This document shows, in pieces, positions 54,545 to 63,091 of a stretch of 64,000 bases of DNA (its first letter is position 1; each line of letters begins with the position of its first letter). The stretch covers positions 5,952,001 through 6,016,000 of the forward strand of contig NZ_CP064703.1 of NCBI RefSeq assembly GCF_023101085.1, read 5' to 3'. This DNA comes from Bradyrhizobium sp. 170 (lineage in GTDB: Bacteria; Pseudomonadota; Alphaproteobacteria; Rhizobiales; Xanthobacteraceae). The notes beneath the pieces were generated by a model. It saw only the letters and a list, made by a program, of their open reading frames with translations. It was not told the origin of the DNA and made no database searches. Made by a program: the position numbers and the translations under genes.

Positions 54545-55207
54545 ATGAAAGTTCTTATTGTTGACGATCATGCATTGATACGCGAGGCGTTGTACGCCGT
54601 CCTGAGACAACTGAAGCGAGAAGCCGTCATATTTGAAGCTTCGAGCAGCCGTCAGGCAATGGACATAGTCGAGGAACATCCCGACATCAGCCTCATCTTG
54701 CTTGATATCAATTTGCCTGACAGAGATGGCTTCTCTGTCCTCCGCGAACTGCGAGACCGCTATCCGACCATTGCTATCATCATTCTTTCGTCCTCGAATG
54801 ATCAAGACACAGTCAAGCGCGCTTTCAAACTTGGCGCTCTGGGTTTCATCCCGAAAACTACCGAACGTGAGGTCATGCTCAACGCCATTAAGTTAGTGTT
54901 CTCCGGCGGCATTTACATTCCCTCGGAAATTCTGGAGGAAACAACGTCTCCGCGGCTTACAAATAAGCTGGCGACGCACGACTCTCTTAAGGGGCTCGGG
55001 TTGACCGATCGGCAGATTGAAGTGCTTGCGCTCCTGATGAAGGGAAAAAGCAACAAGGTCATTGCCAAGACCCTCAATATGGCAGTTCCGACGGTGAAGA
55101 ACCACATCACGGTCGTTCTCAAGGCGCTCAGCGTAACGAGCCGCACCGAGGCAGTAATAAAAGTAGGAAAAATGGGCTGGGAATCGTCGCCGCGATCTGA
55201 GTCATAA
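54545..55207 (+). CDS. NarL/FixJ-type response regulator
   Basis: 220 residues from ATG 54545 (GGAGAG upstream). Receiver: MKVLIVDDHALIREAL, phospho-acceptor D54 (LILLDINLPDRDG), conserved Lys in GFIPKTT. C-terminal LuxR-type helix-turn-helix: GLTDRQIEVLALLMKGKSNK, VIAKTLNMAVPTVKNHITVV. It ends tail to tail with the MASE1 hybrid kinase (6-base overlap), its likely partner. Confidence 0.92.
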   Translation: MKVLIVDDHALIREALYAVLRQLKREAVIFEASSSRQAMDIVEEHPDISLILLDINLPDRDGFSVLRELRDRYPTIAIIILSSSNDQDTVKRAFKLGALGFIPKTTEREVMLNAIKLVFSGGIYIPSEILEETTSPRLTNKLATHDSLKGLGLTDRQIEVLALLMKGKSNKVIAKTLNMAVPTVKNHITVVLKALSVTSRTEAVIKVGKMGWESSPRSES

Positions 55208-57322
55208 AGCCGGCCCGGTATCTCTCCTATCGTCATGATCCATAAAGAGCTCGTGCATGACAGCGCGGAGCCGCATTGGGTCGACAGGCTTGTGCAGCAA
55301 AATGTATCCTCTATCCTTGGCCTCACGTGCTGGTTCAGGTGCCGTATCGCCGCTGATGAGAATAGCTGGAATGGATAAACCAAACGCCGCATTGATTTGT
55401 TCAATGGCTCGGATCCCGGTCTTTCCGCTCGCAAGATGATAATCCGAGATTATAAGATCGGGGCGTTGTTGGCGCTCCGCAAGTCGGATAAGTGCCGCTT
55501 CGTCGGATCCGGTGGTAAGGACGGTGTATCCCCATCTGCCAAGCAATCCGCCCGTTCCCTCCTGCACGATTGGAGCATCGGCAATAACAAGAACGACCTT
55601 GCCTTCGACAGCAAAGGCCACGGGGTGAGGTGAGTCGACGGGCTCGGTGGACGTGTCGCATTCGTCGGCCATCGGAACCAGGATCGCGAATCGCGAACCT
55701 CGGCCCACAGTCGAAGCTAAGTCGATTGGATGGTTGAGAAGCAGGCGAAGCCTGTCGACGATAGCCAAGCCGAGCCCCATGCTGCCGTACCGGTTCCGGT
55801 CTCGGGCAGCAAGTTGAAAAAACTCGCCAAAGATATTCTGCTTCTGATCCTCAGGAATGCCGGGACCACTATCCCATACTTCGATGCGCAACATTTGACC
55901 GCGCCGACGACAGCCGACAATGATCCCGCCCCGCAATGTATAGCGCACAGCATTGGATACCAAATTGAGCAGTATGCGTTCGAGCAGCATGGCGTCGCTC
56001 CGCACCCAGGCGTCACTTCGCCTGACGCGTAGACGCAAGCCTGTTTCTCGCGTTGCCTGATCAAACGTCGTCTCAATTTTTTGCAACAGGCGCGCGATCG
56101 GGAATTCAGTAATTGTGGGTATGAGTATCCCAGCATCGAGCCTGGACATATCCAGGAGCGAATTGAGCATTTCATCCATTTCCTTGCGCGTTGCATCGAC
56201 CAGATCGATCGTCCTTGTCCGTTCCCCCGATCTGAGCGGCGTACGCAACTGGGCAACGAACAAGCCTAGTGCATGTAATGGCTGCCGCAAATCGTGGCTT
56301 GCCATGGCAAGAAAGCGCGATTTTGCCGCATTGGCGAGCTCAAGCTCTTGCGTACGCTCTGCGACCTTCCGTTCGAGTTCGATCTGCGCGCGGCGCAGCC
56401 ATTCCTCCCCTCTCTTGCGGACCTCGACGTCGGCGCTCAGTAACAAGCTCGGAACCGTAATACTGATCAGGAACATCAACACCAGCAGGAATGAAACGTT
56501 GAGATCCGCGGTCGTGAAGGGGCCGCCGCCCGTGAGCGTCCCCCAAATGGTGAAGCCGGCAAGCACCAGCGCAACCGTTGCGGTGTCACGTGGACCGCGG
56601 CGCAGCGCCGCCCACAACAACGGCAGGATCACAAGAAAACCCAGTGGATCTCGACTCGGCGTTTGCTCGATCAGGGGGCTGAAAGCAATGAGTCCAACAG
56701 CCGCCGCTGTTGCGAGGACGCCGATCGCCTCCAAATATTCATTGCGGTTGAAAGCATGGTAGTGGCTTGATGCCCAAAGCACGATAACGGGGGCAATGAC
56801 CAGCGCGCCGGTCACATCTCCCAGCCACCATGTGACCCAGGCGTTCGCGAAATTCGTCCGTTCGATGTACCCGGCAGTTGCCAGGCTGGTCAGTCCGATG
56901 CTGGCGCTGATCGGTGTCGCGATCACGAAGCAAATCAGAGCAAACTTCGCGACAGAATTTGGCGTCGAAAAAGTATTACATCCGCTCGACCATCGATTGA
57001 TCAGGTAAGCGCCAACAACCGCTTCAAGAGAGTTACCGGTCGCAATCGCAATTGCGGTGGCAACCGAGCCGGCGGTCGTCGCATTGGCGATCACCGCTGC
57101 CGTGAAAATCGCGGGCCAAGCCCGATATCCCCACAACAGCACCGCCGCCAGCGCGACACCCGTCGGTGGCCAAATTGGCGTTGCACTGGCATGAATAGAG
57201 GCGAGAGCAAGGCCGCCTTTTGCCAGGGCGAAATAGATCACTCCAATTGCGACCAGACCGCCGGCATAGCTAATGCCTCGGCGGAAATTTATCTCTGGCG
57301 TTAGTGATCGTGGATCGGACAT
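55202..57322 (-). CDS. MASE1-domain hybrid histidine kinase
   Basis: 706 residues from ATG 57322 (frame open to 57430). The first about 300 residues are a MASE1 membrane sensor with eight or so helices (ATPIWPPTGVALAAVLLWGY, TNFANAWVTWWLGDVTGALV). A short coiled region leads to HisKA with His near 343 (MASHDLRQPLHALGLFVAQL), an ATPase domain (NLVSNAVRYTLRGG, DSGPGIPEDQ, GLGLAIVDRL) and a C-terminal receiver with Asp in LIISDYHLASGKTG and Lys in LLHKPVDP. The ligand is unknown. Partner regulator at 54545. Confidence 0.9.
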   Translation of the reverse strand: MSDPRSLTPEINFRRGISYAGGLVAIGVIYFALAKGGLALASIHASATPIWPPTGVALAAVLLWGYRAWPAIFTAAVIANATTAGSVATAIAIATGNSLEAVVGAYLINRWSSGCNTFSTPNSVAKFALICFVIATPISASIGLTSLATAGYIERTNFANAWVTWWLGDVTGALVIAPVIVLWASSHYHAFNRNEYLEAIGVLATAAAVGLIAFSPLIEQTPSRDPLGFLVILPLLWAALRRGPRDTATVALVLAGFTIWGTLTGGGPFTTADLNVSFLLVLMFLISITVPSLLLSADVEVRKRGEEWLRRAQIELERKVAERTQELELANAAKSRFLAMASHDLRQPLHALGLFVAQLRTPLRSGERTRTIDLVDATRKEMDEMLNSLLDMSRLDAGILIPTITEFPIARLLQKIETTFDQATRETGLRLRVRRSDAWVRSDAMLLERILLNLVSNAVRYTLRGGIIVGCRRRGQMLRIEVWDSGPGIPEDQKQNIFGEFFQLAARDRNRYGSMGLGLAIVDRLRLLLNHPIDLASTVGRGSRFAILVPMADECDTSTEPVDSPHPVAFAVEGKVVLVIADAPIVQEGTGGLLGRWGYTVLTTGSDEAALIRLAERQQRPDLIISDYHLASGKTGIRAIEQINAAFGLSIPAILISGDTAPEPAREAKDRGYILLHKPVDPMRLRAVMHELFMDHDDRRDTGPAL

Positions 57323-57884
57323 CGTCGACGCCTGGACTAGGCAGTTGGATCGTCCACCATGACTGACTTTTTGATCTCTTTGATAAAGAAGGATCGCTAC
57401 TTTCGCGTTTACCAAGCGGTTGATCGACACCCCCTACGTCCGACCGGTGCGACAATGCAAAACTCGGCAAGATGCGCTCAAATCGAATTGTTCACCGCAG
57501 TCTGCTGGTGGACGAAGTGATGGCGCGTGCGATGGAGCATCTCAACGCCGCCCCCACAACCCCGGCGGCCACCGCAATTGCCCTGCATAATCGCAATTCG
57601 GGTTCGTTGAGGAAACTACCCAATTCGAGTTAGCAGAACGCGCGGCTGGTAGTACGTCTTTACCCCCGCGAAGTCTGAAGAGGTCATTTGCGTCGATTTT
57701 GGAATCCGCGTCATGTCCGCTTAGGGGTAATCTCGGAAACGGCGGTTGTGCTAGCTAGTTCGTGGTTCCCGGAAGCAACGACGGCATCTTCTGCCGATCA
57801 TTTGACTGACAGGTGAGCCAGCTCACATCCATGCAAAGCCCTCCGCGCTATCACTTGCACGGGCGCCGACGCATGGAGGTCGCA
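57323..57884. other. Region between the kinase and the small membrane protein genes
   Basis: Carries the kinase promoter, a possible 53-residue ORF (57472-57633) and the upstream region of the 50-aa gene. A palindromic GCTAGC lies near 57752. No strong promoter consensus seen. Confidence 0.35.
57472..57633 (+). CDS. Possible small ORF
   Basis: 53 residues: MRSNRIVHRSLLVDEVMARA, MEHLNAAPTTPAATAIALHN and a short tail. Composition is natural but there is no clear ribosome site and no family. It may be the tail of a lost gene. Confidence 0.3.
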   Translation: MRSNRIVHRSLLVDEVMARAMEHLNAAPTTPAATAIALHNRNSGSLRKLPNSS

Positions 57885-58037
57885 ATGACAGCTATCGCAC
57901 GGGCACTTTCGCGCGTCATGGTCACCATCAACGACAACGAGATTCTCAAGCAGTTCGCGCTATTGTGCGCGGCCGCCCTGTTCGTTTCCCTGCTGATGCT
58001 GACTTACGGCCTCGATCTAAGCCCGGGCTTCTTCTAG
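57885..58037 (+). CDS. 50-residue single-span membrane protein
   Basis: From ATG 57885 (GGAGG 6 bases upstream): MTAIARALSRVMVTINDNEI, then a hydrophobic helix (FALLCAAALFVSLLMLTYGL) and DLSPGFF. Conserved small protein type in Bradyrhizobium (recall). Function unknown. Confidence 0.65.
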   Translation: MTAIARALSRVMVTINDNEILKQFALLCAAALFVSLLMLTYGLDLSPGFF

Positions 58038-58049
58038 CGCCCCCGGCCC

Positions 58050-58193
58050 CTATCGCAGCGCCTGCGGCCGCCACGAGAGGTCATCAGACAGCACATAGAT
58101 CGTAATCGCGGCCAGGCACATCACGATCCCGATCCAGAACATCGGGGAATGATGGATCCGTCTCCAGTCGCGTCCTGCGGGTTGCGGCTTCAT
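58050..58193 (-). CDS. 47-residue single-span membrane protein
   Basis: From ATG 58193 (GAGGTGA upstream): MKPQPAGRDWRRIHHSPMFW, then helix IGIVMCLAAITIYVLSDDLS and WRPQALR. Small proteins with the RRIHHSP...FW start are common in Bradyrhizobium (recall). Convergent with the 50-aa gene. Confidence 0.65.
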   Translation of the reverse strand: MKPQPAGRDWRRIHHSPMFWIGIVMCLAAITIYVLSDDLSWRPQALR

Positions 58194-58233
58194 TCAGTCA
58201 CCTCGTGGGTGCGTCTTAGCCATATCGCGGTCG

Positions 58234-58533
58234 TTAGATCGTCGGCAGCACAGAGAACCGCTCGCCTGCCTCCCGCAGGTTCAGCATGTCGGGACCGGCG
58301 GCTTCGTCCTGCAGGGCGTCCACCCGCGCCGATGATGGTCCGCGCCGGCAGGCCGCGATCATGGTCATCACCACGGCCTCCGGCCCCGCAAAGAGCGCCT
58401 CGACACTGCCATCGCGCCGGTTACGTACCCAGCCTTCGAGATCATGTGCCACAGCCCGGTGCTCGACCCAGGCGCGGTAGCCGACGCCCTGCACCCGGCC
58501 CCTGATCGTGACGTGGCGGATCGCGTCGCTCAT
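58234..58533 (-). CDS. acyP: Acylphosphatase
   Basis: 99 residues from ATG 58533. [20 protein letters not shown] holds the catalytic Arg, and [19 protein letters not shown] holds the catalytic Asn. It hydrolyses carboxyl-phosphate bonds such as acetyl phosphate. The start overlaps the upstream gene's stop as ATGA, so the two are co-translated. Confidence 0.92.
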   Translation of the reverse strand: MSDAIRHVTIRGRVQGVGYRAWVEHRAVAHDLEGWVRNRRDGSVEALFAGPEAVVMTMIAACRRGPSSARVDALQDEAAGPDMLNLREAGERFSVLPTI

Positions 58534-59399
58534 GGCTTCTTCAATCCGAGAAATACGCCGCTGCGCGCCTTCACGTCGGCTTCGCACATCGCCTTGCCGG
58601 TCAGTTCGGACGACGCCAGACCCTTCAGGTTTTTCGGCGAGGTTCCCTCACGCAAGGCCTTCAGCGTTTCATAGACGGCTTGCGTGGCGGCGGCGAACGG
58701 CGCGTGGCCCTGCAGCGCGATCCGAACGCGCTGGCTTGCGAGATAATCGAGCGCGGTCATATCCTCGGGCGCACCGCCCAACACGATCGGCAGGCGGGTC
58801 GCGGCGGAAATAGCTTCCAATTCCTCGCGGTTCTTGATGCCGGTGAAGAACAGCGCATCGACACCGGTGGCCTCATACGCCCGCGCCCGCACGATCGCGT
58901 CATCGAGGCCGGTGATGGACACCGCCCCGGTGCGGCCCATGACGACCAGCGACGGATCGCTGCGGCCATCGAGCGCGGCCTTCATCTTGCCGACGCCCTC
59001 CTCCAGCGAGATCAGTTGCGTCCCGGCCTGTCCAAAGGCCGGCGGCAGCAGCGTGTCCTCGATGGTCAGGCCGGCGGCACCGGCCGTCTCCAGCTCCTGC
59101 ACGGTGCGGCGGACGTTGAGCGCATTGCCATAGCCGTGGTCGGCATCGACCAGCACCGGCAAGGTGGAGGCGCGCGACATCCGGCGCATCTGCTCGGCCA
59201 GTTCCGTCAACGTGATCAGCGCAATGTCGGGATCGCCGAGCACGACCAGCGAGGCAACCGAGCCGCCGAACATGCCGAGCTCGAAACCAAGGTCTTCGGC
59301 AATACGGATCGAGGTCGCGTCATAGACCGATCCGGGGCGGATGCAGGTGGAGCCGGAGAGGATGGAACGCAATTTCTCTCGGCGCTGACGGAAAGCCAT
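58530..59399 (-). CDS. PEP mutase/isocitrate lyase family protein (oxaloacetate decarboxylase-like)
   Basis: 289 residues from ATG 59399. [60 protein letters not shown] and VMGRTGA follow the PEP mutase fold, close to the oxaloacetate decarboxylase branch. DADHGYG carries metal-binding Asp residues. It splits or rearranges an alpha-keto acid; the exact substrate is inferred. The frame upstream of 59399 runs into a REP-like repeat and is not coding. Confidence 0.85.
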   Translation of the reverse strand: MAFRQRREKLRSILSGSTCIRPGSVYDATSIRIAEDLGFELGMFGGSVASLVVLGDPDIALITLTELAEQMRRMSRASTLPVLVDADHGYGNALNVRRTVQELETAGAAGLTIEDTLLPPAFGQAGTQLISLEEGVGKMKAALDGRSDPSLVVMGRTGAVSITGLDDAIVRARAYEATGVDALFFTGIKNREELEAISAATRLPIVLGGAPEDMTALDYLASQRVRIALQGHAPFAAATQAVYETLKALREGTSPKNLKGLASSELTGKAMCEADVKARSGVFLGLKKP

Positions 59400-59420
59400 G
59401 GTTGCCCTCAGTTCTATCCC

Positions 59421-59532
59421 CGTCATTGCGAGCGCAGCGAAGCAATCCATAGCGCTACAAGCCGAACCATGGATTGCTTCGTCGCTGACGCTCCCTTGCA
59501 CAAACGCTTCGCGTTTGTCGCAGGCAATGACG
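59421..59532. repeat. REP-like inverted repeat element
   Basis: Outer ends CGTCATTGCGAGCG and CGCAGGCAATGACG, inner pair GCGAAGCAATCCAT and ATGGATTGCTTCG. This matches a dispersed palindromic repeat widespread in Bradyrhizobium and Rhodopseudomonas genomes (recall). It lies between the PEP-mutase-type and carboxylase genes. Confidence 0.75.
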
Positions 59533-59542
59533 GCGCTATGCG

Positions 59543-61558
59543 TTACGCGAATTCCAGGATCAACGCATCCACCGCCAGCGTGGCGCCGGCCGCGGCGTGG
59601 ATCTTCTTCACCGTGCCGTCGCGCTCGGCGCGCAGCACGTTCTGCATCTTCATCGCCTCGACCACGGCCAAGGTCTCGCCCAACTTGACCTCCTGCCCTT
59701 CGCTGACGGCAATCGACACCACGAGCCCCGGCATCGGGCACAACAGCTTCTTGCCGGTGTCGGCCGCCGATGTCACCGGCATCAGCCGGGCGGCAGTAGC
59801 CTCGCTTTCGGTGAAGACGTTGACCGCGACATCAAAGCCCTGGTGCGCAAGGCGGATGCCGTTCGGGATCGCGCGCACCTGCATCGCCACCAAGTGGCCG
59901 TCGATGGTGCCCTGCCAGACCGGTTCGCCCGGTGTCCAGTTGGAAACCAGATTGTGCGGATTGCCGGGCAGACCGTCGGCGCCGATGAAGCGCACCGCGA
60001 TGCCCTCGGCCTCGCGCGCCACATCGAGTGCGATTTCGTCGCGATCGAGCCACACCGCGCGGCGGCGTTCGCGTTGCACCAGCCGCCCGTTCATCTGTCC
60101 GGAAATCTGCCGCTTGCGCTCGCCAAGCACATGATCGATCGCGGCGCCGACGGCAGCCAGCCGCCGCGCGATCTCGCCTTCCGGCGGGCGCGCGGAAAAG
60201 CCTTTTGGAAATTCTTCGACGATGAAGCCGGTGGAAAGCTTGCCCTCGCGCCAGCGCGGATGGTTCATCAGCGCCGAGAGGAACGGAATGTTGTGCCTGA
60301 TACCATCGACGTAAAACGCGTCCAGCGCGGTTGATTGCGCCTCGATCGCAGCGGCGCGCGACGGCGCGTGCGTGACGAGCTTGGCGATCATCGGATCGTA
60401 GTGGATCGAGATCTCGCCGCCTTCCTGCACGCCGGTGTCGTTGCGGATGGTGATGCCGTCATGGCTCGCCTCGGCGGGCGGACGGTACTTCACCAGACGC
60501 CCAATCGAGGGGAGGAAATTGCGGAACGGATCCTCGGCATAGACGCGCGATTCCACGGCCCATCCGGTCAGCGTGACGTCCTTCTGCGACAGCGAAAGCT
60601 TTTCGCCGGCGGCGACGCGGATCATCTGCTCGACGAGGTCGATGCCGGTGACCAGTTCGGTGACGGGATGTTCGACCTGCAGGCGGGTGTTCATCTCGAG
60701 GAAGTAGAAGCTCTTGTCCTGGCCGGCGACGAATTCGACCGTGCCGGCGGAATCGTAGTTCACCGCCTTTGCCAGCGACACCGCCTGCTCGCCCATCTTG
60801 CGGCGGGTGGTCTCGTCGAGCAGCGGCGACGGCGCTTCCTCGATGACCTTCTGGTTACGGCGCTGGATCGAACATTCGCGCTCGCCGAGATAGATCACGT
60901 TGCCATGCTTGTCGCCCAGCACCTGGATTTCGATGTGCCGGGGATCGACGATGAATTTCTCGATGAAGACGCGGTCGTCGCCGAACGAGGATTTGGCCTC
61001 GGCCTTGGCGAGGTTGAAGCCTTCGGCGACCTCGGCCTTCGAATGCGCGATCCGCATGCCCTTGCCGCCGCCGCCGGCGGAGGCCTTGATCATCACGGGA
61101 TAACCGATCTCGTCGGCGATCTTCACCGCGTGCTTTTCATCTTCGATGACGCCGAGATGTCCGGGCACCGTCGAGACCTTGGCCTTGGCGGCGGCCTTCT
61201 TGGATTCGATCTTGTCGCCCATCGCGGCGATGGCGCCCGGATTGGGACCGATGAAGACGATGCCCGCCTTGGCAAGCGCGCGCGGAAACGCCTCGCGCTC
61301 GGACAGGAAGCCATAGCCGGGATGCACGGCCTGCGCGCCCGTCTTGCGGCAGGCATCGACGATTCTGTCGATCAGCAGATAACTTTCGGCCGCGGCCGGC
61401 GGGCCGATCAGCACGGCGTCATCGGCCATTTCGACGTGCAGCGCATCGCGGTCGGCCTCGGAATACACGGCCACCGTCTCGATCCCCATCCGGCGCGCAG
61501 TCTTGATGACCCGGCAGGCGATCTCGCCGCGATTTGCGATCAGAATTCGTTTGAACAT
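59543..61558 (-). CDS. pccA: Acetyl/propionyl-CoA carboxylase alpha subunit (biotin carboxylase plus biotin carrier)
   Basis: 671 residues from ATG 61558. Biotin carboxylase part: FKRILIANRGEIACRVIKTA, ATP-grasp GYPVMIKASAGGGGKGMRIA, FLEMNTRLQVEHPVTE. A linker domain follows, then a biotinyl domain with the biotinylated Lys K637 in VEAMKM near the C-terminus. The length and the central domain fit the propionyl-CoA carboxylase alpha type. It carboxylates propionyl-CoA with a separate beta subunit not in this window. Confidence 0.9.
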   Translation of the reverse strand: MFKRILIANRGEIACRVIKTARRMGIETVAVYSEADRDALHVEMADDAVLIGPPAAAESYLLIDRIVDACRKTGAQAVHPGYGFLSEREAFPRALAKAGIVFIGPNPGAIAAMGDKIESKKAAAKAKVSTVPGHLGVIEDEKHAVKIADEIGYPVMIKASAGGGGKGMRIAHSKAEVAEGFNLAKAEAKSSFGDDRVFIEKFIVDPRHIEIQVLGDKHGNVIYLGERECSIQRRNQKVIEEAPSPLLDETTRRKMGEQAVSLAKAVNYDSAGTVEFVAGQDKSFYFLEMNTRLQVEHPVTELVTGIDLVEQMIRVAAGEKLSLSQKDVTLTGWAVESRVYAEDPFRNFLPSIGRLVKYRPPAEASHDGITIRNDTGVQEGGEISIHYDPMIAKLVTHAPSRAAAIEAQSTALDAFYVDGIRHNIPFLSALMNHPRWREGKLSTGFIVEEFPKGFSARPPEGEIARRLAAVGAAIDHVLGERKRQISGQMNGRLVQRERRRAVWLDRDEIALDVAREAEGIAVRFIGADGLPGNPHNLVSNWTPGEPVWQGTIDGHLVAMQVRAIPNGIRLAHQGFDVAVNVFTESEATAARLMPVTSAADTGKKLLCPMPGLVVSIAVSEGQEVKLGETLAVVEAMKMQNVLRAERDGTVKKIHAAAGATLAVDALILEFA

Positions 61559-61697
61559 GTTCTTCTTGCTTGGGCTTTTGGGCGGGATCCTCCCCCGCAA
61601 TGTGACATGCGGGACGCGGGTAACCCACCCGTCGTACAGCAAAAATCGATGGAGGCAACGGTCTCGTATCGGCCTCGCCGCACCGGCTGGCCGTAAT

Positions 61698-61907
61698 TCA
61701 CCCGGAATAGGCGTTGAACCGGCCCCGCGCATAGGCGCGTGATACCGCCTTCATCAGCTCGGCGGCCTCGGATTCCAGATATTCGTTGGCCACGATCAGC
61801 GCGCGGATCGTCGCCCGCATGTCGCCGCCGCAGGCGGAAATGGCTTGATCCACTGCAGATTCCAGTTCGTCGTTCTCTTCGGACTTCGGCTGTGAAGAGG
61901 ACGACAT
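61698..61907 (-). CDS. Small SOS-regulated protein, paralogue of the gene at 7693-7899
   Basis: 69 residues from ATG 61907. LESAVDQAISACGGDMRATI then RALIVANEYLESEAAELMKA and AYARGRFNAYSG align end to end with the 68-residue protein at 7693. A LexA box sits 34 bases upstream. Function unknown; both copies probably respond to DNA damage. Confidence 0.75.
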   Translation of the reverse strand: MSSSSQPKSEENDELESAVDQAISACGGDMRATIRALIVANEYLESEAAELMKAVSRAYARGRFNAYSG

Positions 61908-61940
61908 GGCAAATATTCCGTGTTGAGCGACGCTGCTAAT

Positions 61941-61955
61941 GTTCTTCTTTTGTTC
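61941..61955 (-). promoter_or_regulatory. LexA (SOS) box
   Basis: GTTC-N7-GTTC on the plus strand (GAAC-N7-GAAC toward the gene), 34 bases before the 69-aa gene. Confidence 0.75.
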
Positions 61956-62018
61956 TAGTGAAGTCAATGGTGCTCTCGTCCCCTTTTAGTAGGAGCTTCG
62001 ATATCGGAGGACGATCAA

Positions 62019-62195
62019 ATGGATTTATCGGCGATCATCAGAAGAGCGATTGAAATCGGCGACCAGCATGGGTTCATCACATTTGACCAAATTAACGAGC
62101 TCGCGCCGTCGTCTGCCCACAGGCTTGAGCCCGATATTATCGAAGCTCTCTTCGACGCCTTGAGTGCCCGGGGAATAGACGTCAGAGAGGCGTAA
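62019..62195 (+). CDS. Stand-alone sigma-70 region 1.1-like protein
   Basis: 58 residues from ATG 62019, with GGAGG 8 bases upstream. IGDQHGFITFDQINELAPSS then a helix IIEALFDALSARGIDVREA is the pattern of region 1.1 of primary sigma factors (G-F/Y-I/V-T-x-D-Q-I/L-N-E). In full RpoD this domain keeps free sigma off DNA. Alone it may be a decoy or regulator; that is inference. Confidence 0.7.
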   Translation: MDLSAIIRRAIEIGDQHGFITFDQINELAPSSAHRLEPDIIEALFDALSARGIDVREA

Positions 62196-62243
62196 GGCCG
62201 CCGCGCTTGGTTCCTTGACGCCAGTCTGTGCTAGAACGCATCA

Positions 62244-63035
62244 GTGCGAAATCTATTTAAAGTGAAACAGATGCGGTCACGGGTTTTTCTGGTTGCGGCG
62301 TTGCTATCGATCGTACTTCCGGCCAGCCAGAGTTCGGCCGCCACCGCCATCGTCCGGGATGGCAGCACGCTTCAGCTCGGCAACGTCACCTACCGGCTCG
62401 ACGGCATCGAGGCGCCCACCGTCGATCAACTCTGCATCGACCAGAATGCCGATAGCTGGACCTGCGGTATCGAGGCGCGCGATCAGTTGGCAAAACTGCT
62501 CGGCGGCAAACAGGTCCGCTGCGACGATCTGGGTCCCGATCCCGCCTACAAGAAACGGCGTATCGGTGTGTGCAAGATCGAGGGCGACACCACAAGTCTC
62601 AGCCAGTTGCTGGTCCGCAACGGCTTTGGCTTGAATGTCGAAGCTTCCGCCAGCGGCCGCTTCCAGGCGGACGAGGCGCGCGCCAAAGACGACCGCCAGG
62701 GCCTGTGGAAAGGCTGCTTCGTCGCGCCGCGCGAGTTCCGCGCGGCCAGGAAGGACGGCACCCTGCTCGGTGCCTCCTGCCGCGCTGATCGCGACCGCGA
62801 AATCCGCGAGGCCTTGTTCCCCGAGGATCTCGTGATGCCGGCGAGCTGCAACATCAAGGGCAAATACGCCGTCCGCGCCCGCGTCACCGGGAACCTCGGC
62901 ATCTACCACCTCCAGATGTGCCGCTCCTATCCGGGCCTGACCAAGCCGGACCGCTGGTTCTGTTCCGAGGAAGATGCGCAAGCCGCCGGGTTCCGCAGGG
63001 CTTATAACTGCCGATCAACCACAAGGAGCAAATGA
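62244..63035 (+). CDS. Secreted thermonuclease-like (SNase fold) protein
   Basis: 263 residues from 62244, or 254 from ATG 62271, which puts the signal peptide (RSRVFLVAALLSIVLPASQS) at the start. The SNase-like part is AIVRDGSTLQLGNVTYRLDG IEAP, then KRRIGVCKIEG and LVRNGFGLNVEASASGRFQA, followed by a C-terminal region with paired cysteines (CNIKGKYAVRARVTGNLGIY). The family's catalytic Arg-Glu-Arg set is only partly visible, so nuclease activity is uncertain. Predicted periplasmic. Confidence 0.75.
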   Translation: MRNLFKVKQMRSRVFLVAALLSIVLPASQSSAATAIVRDGSTLQLGNVTYRLDGIEAPTVDQLCIDQNADSWTCGIEARDQLAKLLGGKQVRCDDLGPDPAYKKRRIGVCKIEGDTTSLSQLLVRNGFGLNVEASASGRFQADEARAKDDRQGLWKGCFVAPREFRAARKDGTLLGASCRADRDREIREALFPEDLVMPASCNIKGKYAVRARVTGNLGIYHLQMCRSYPGLTKPDRWFCSEEDAQAAGFRRAYNCRSTTRSK

Positions 63036-63091
63036 AGCTGGCAATCGCGCCACTTCTTGTGTGAAAGTGCAGGCAGAGGTTGCCGGCACGC

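Noticed and set aside
60335..61696. 453-aa plus-strand frame over the carboxylase gene
   Set aside because: Antisense shadow of the biotin carboxylase, whose motifs are complete.
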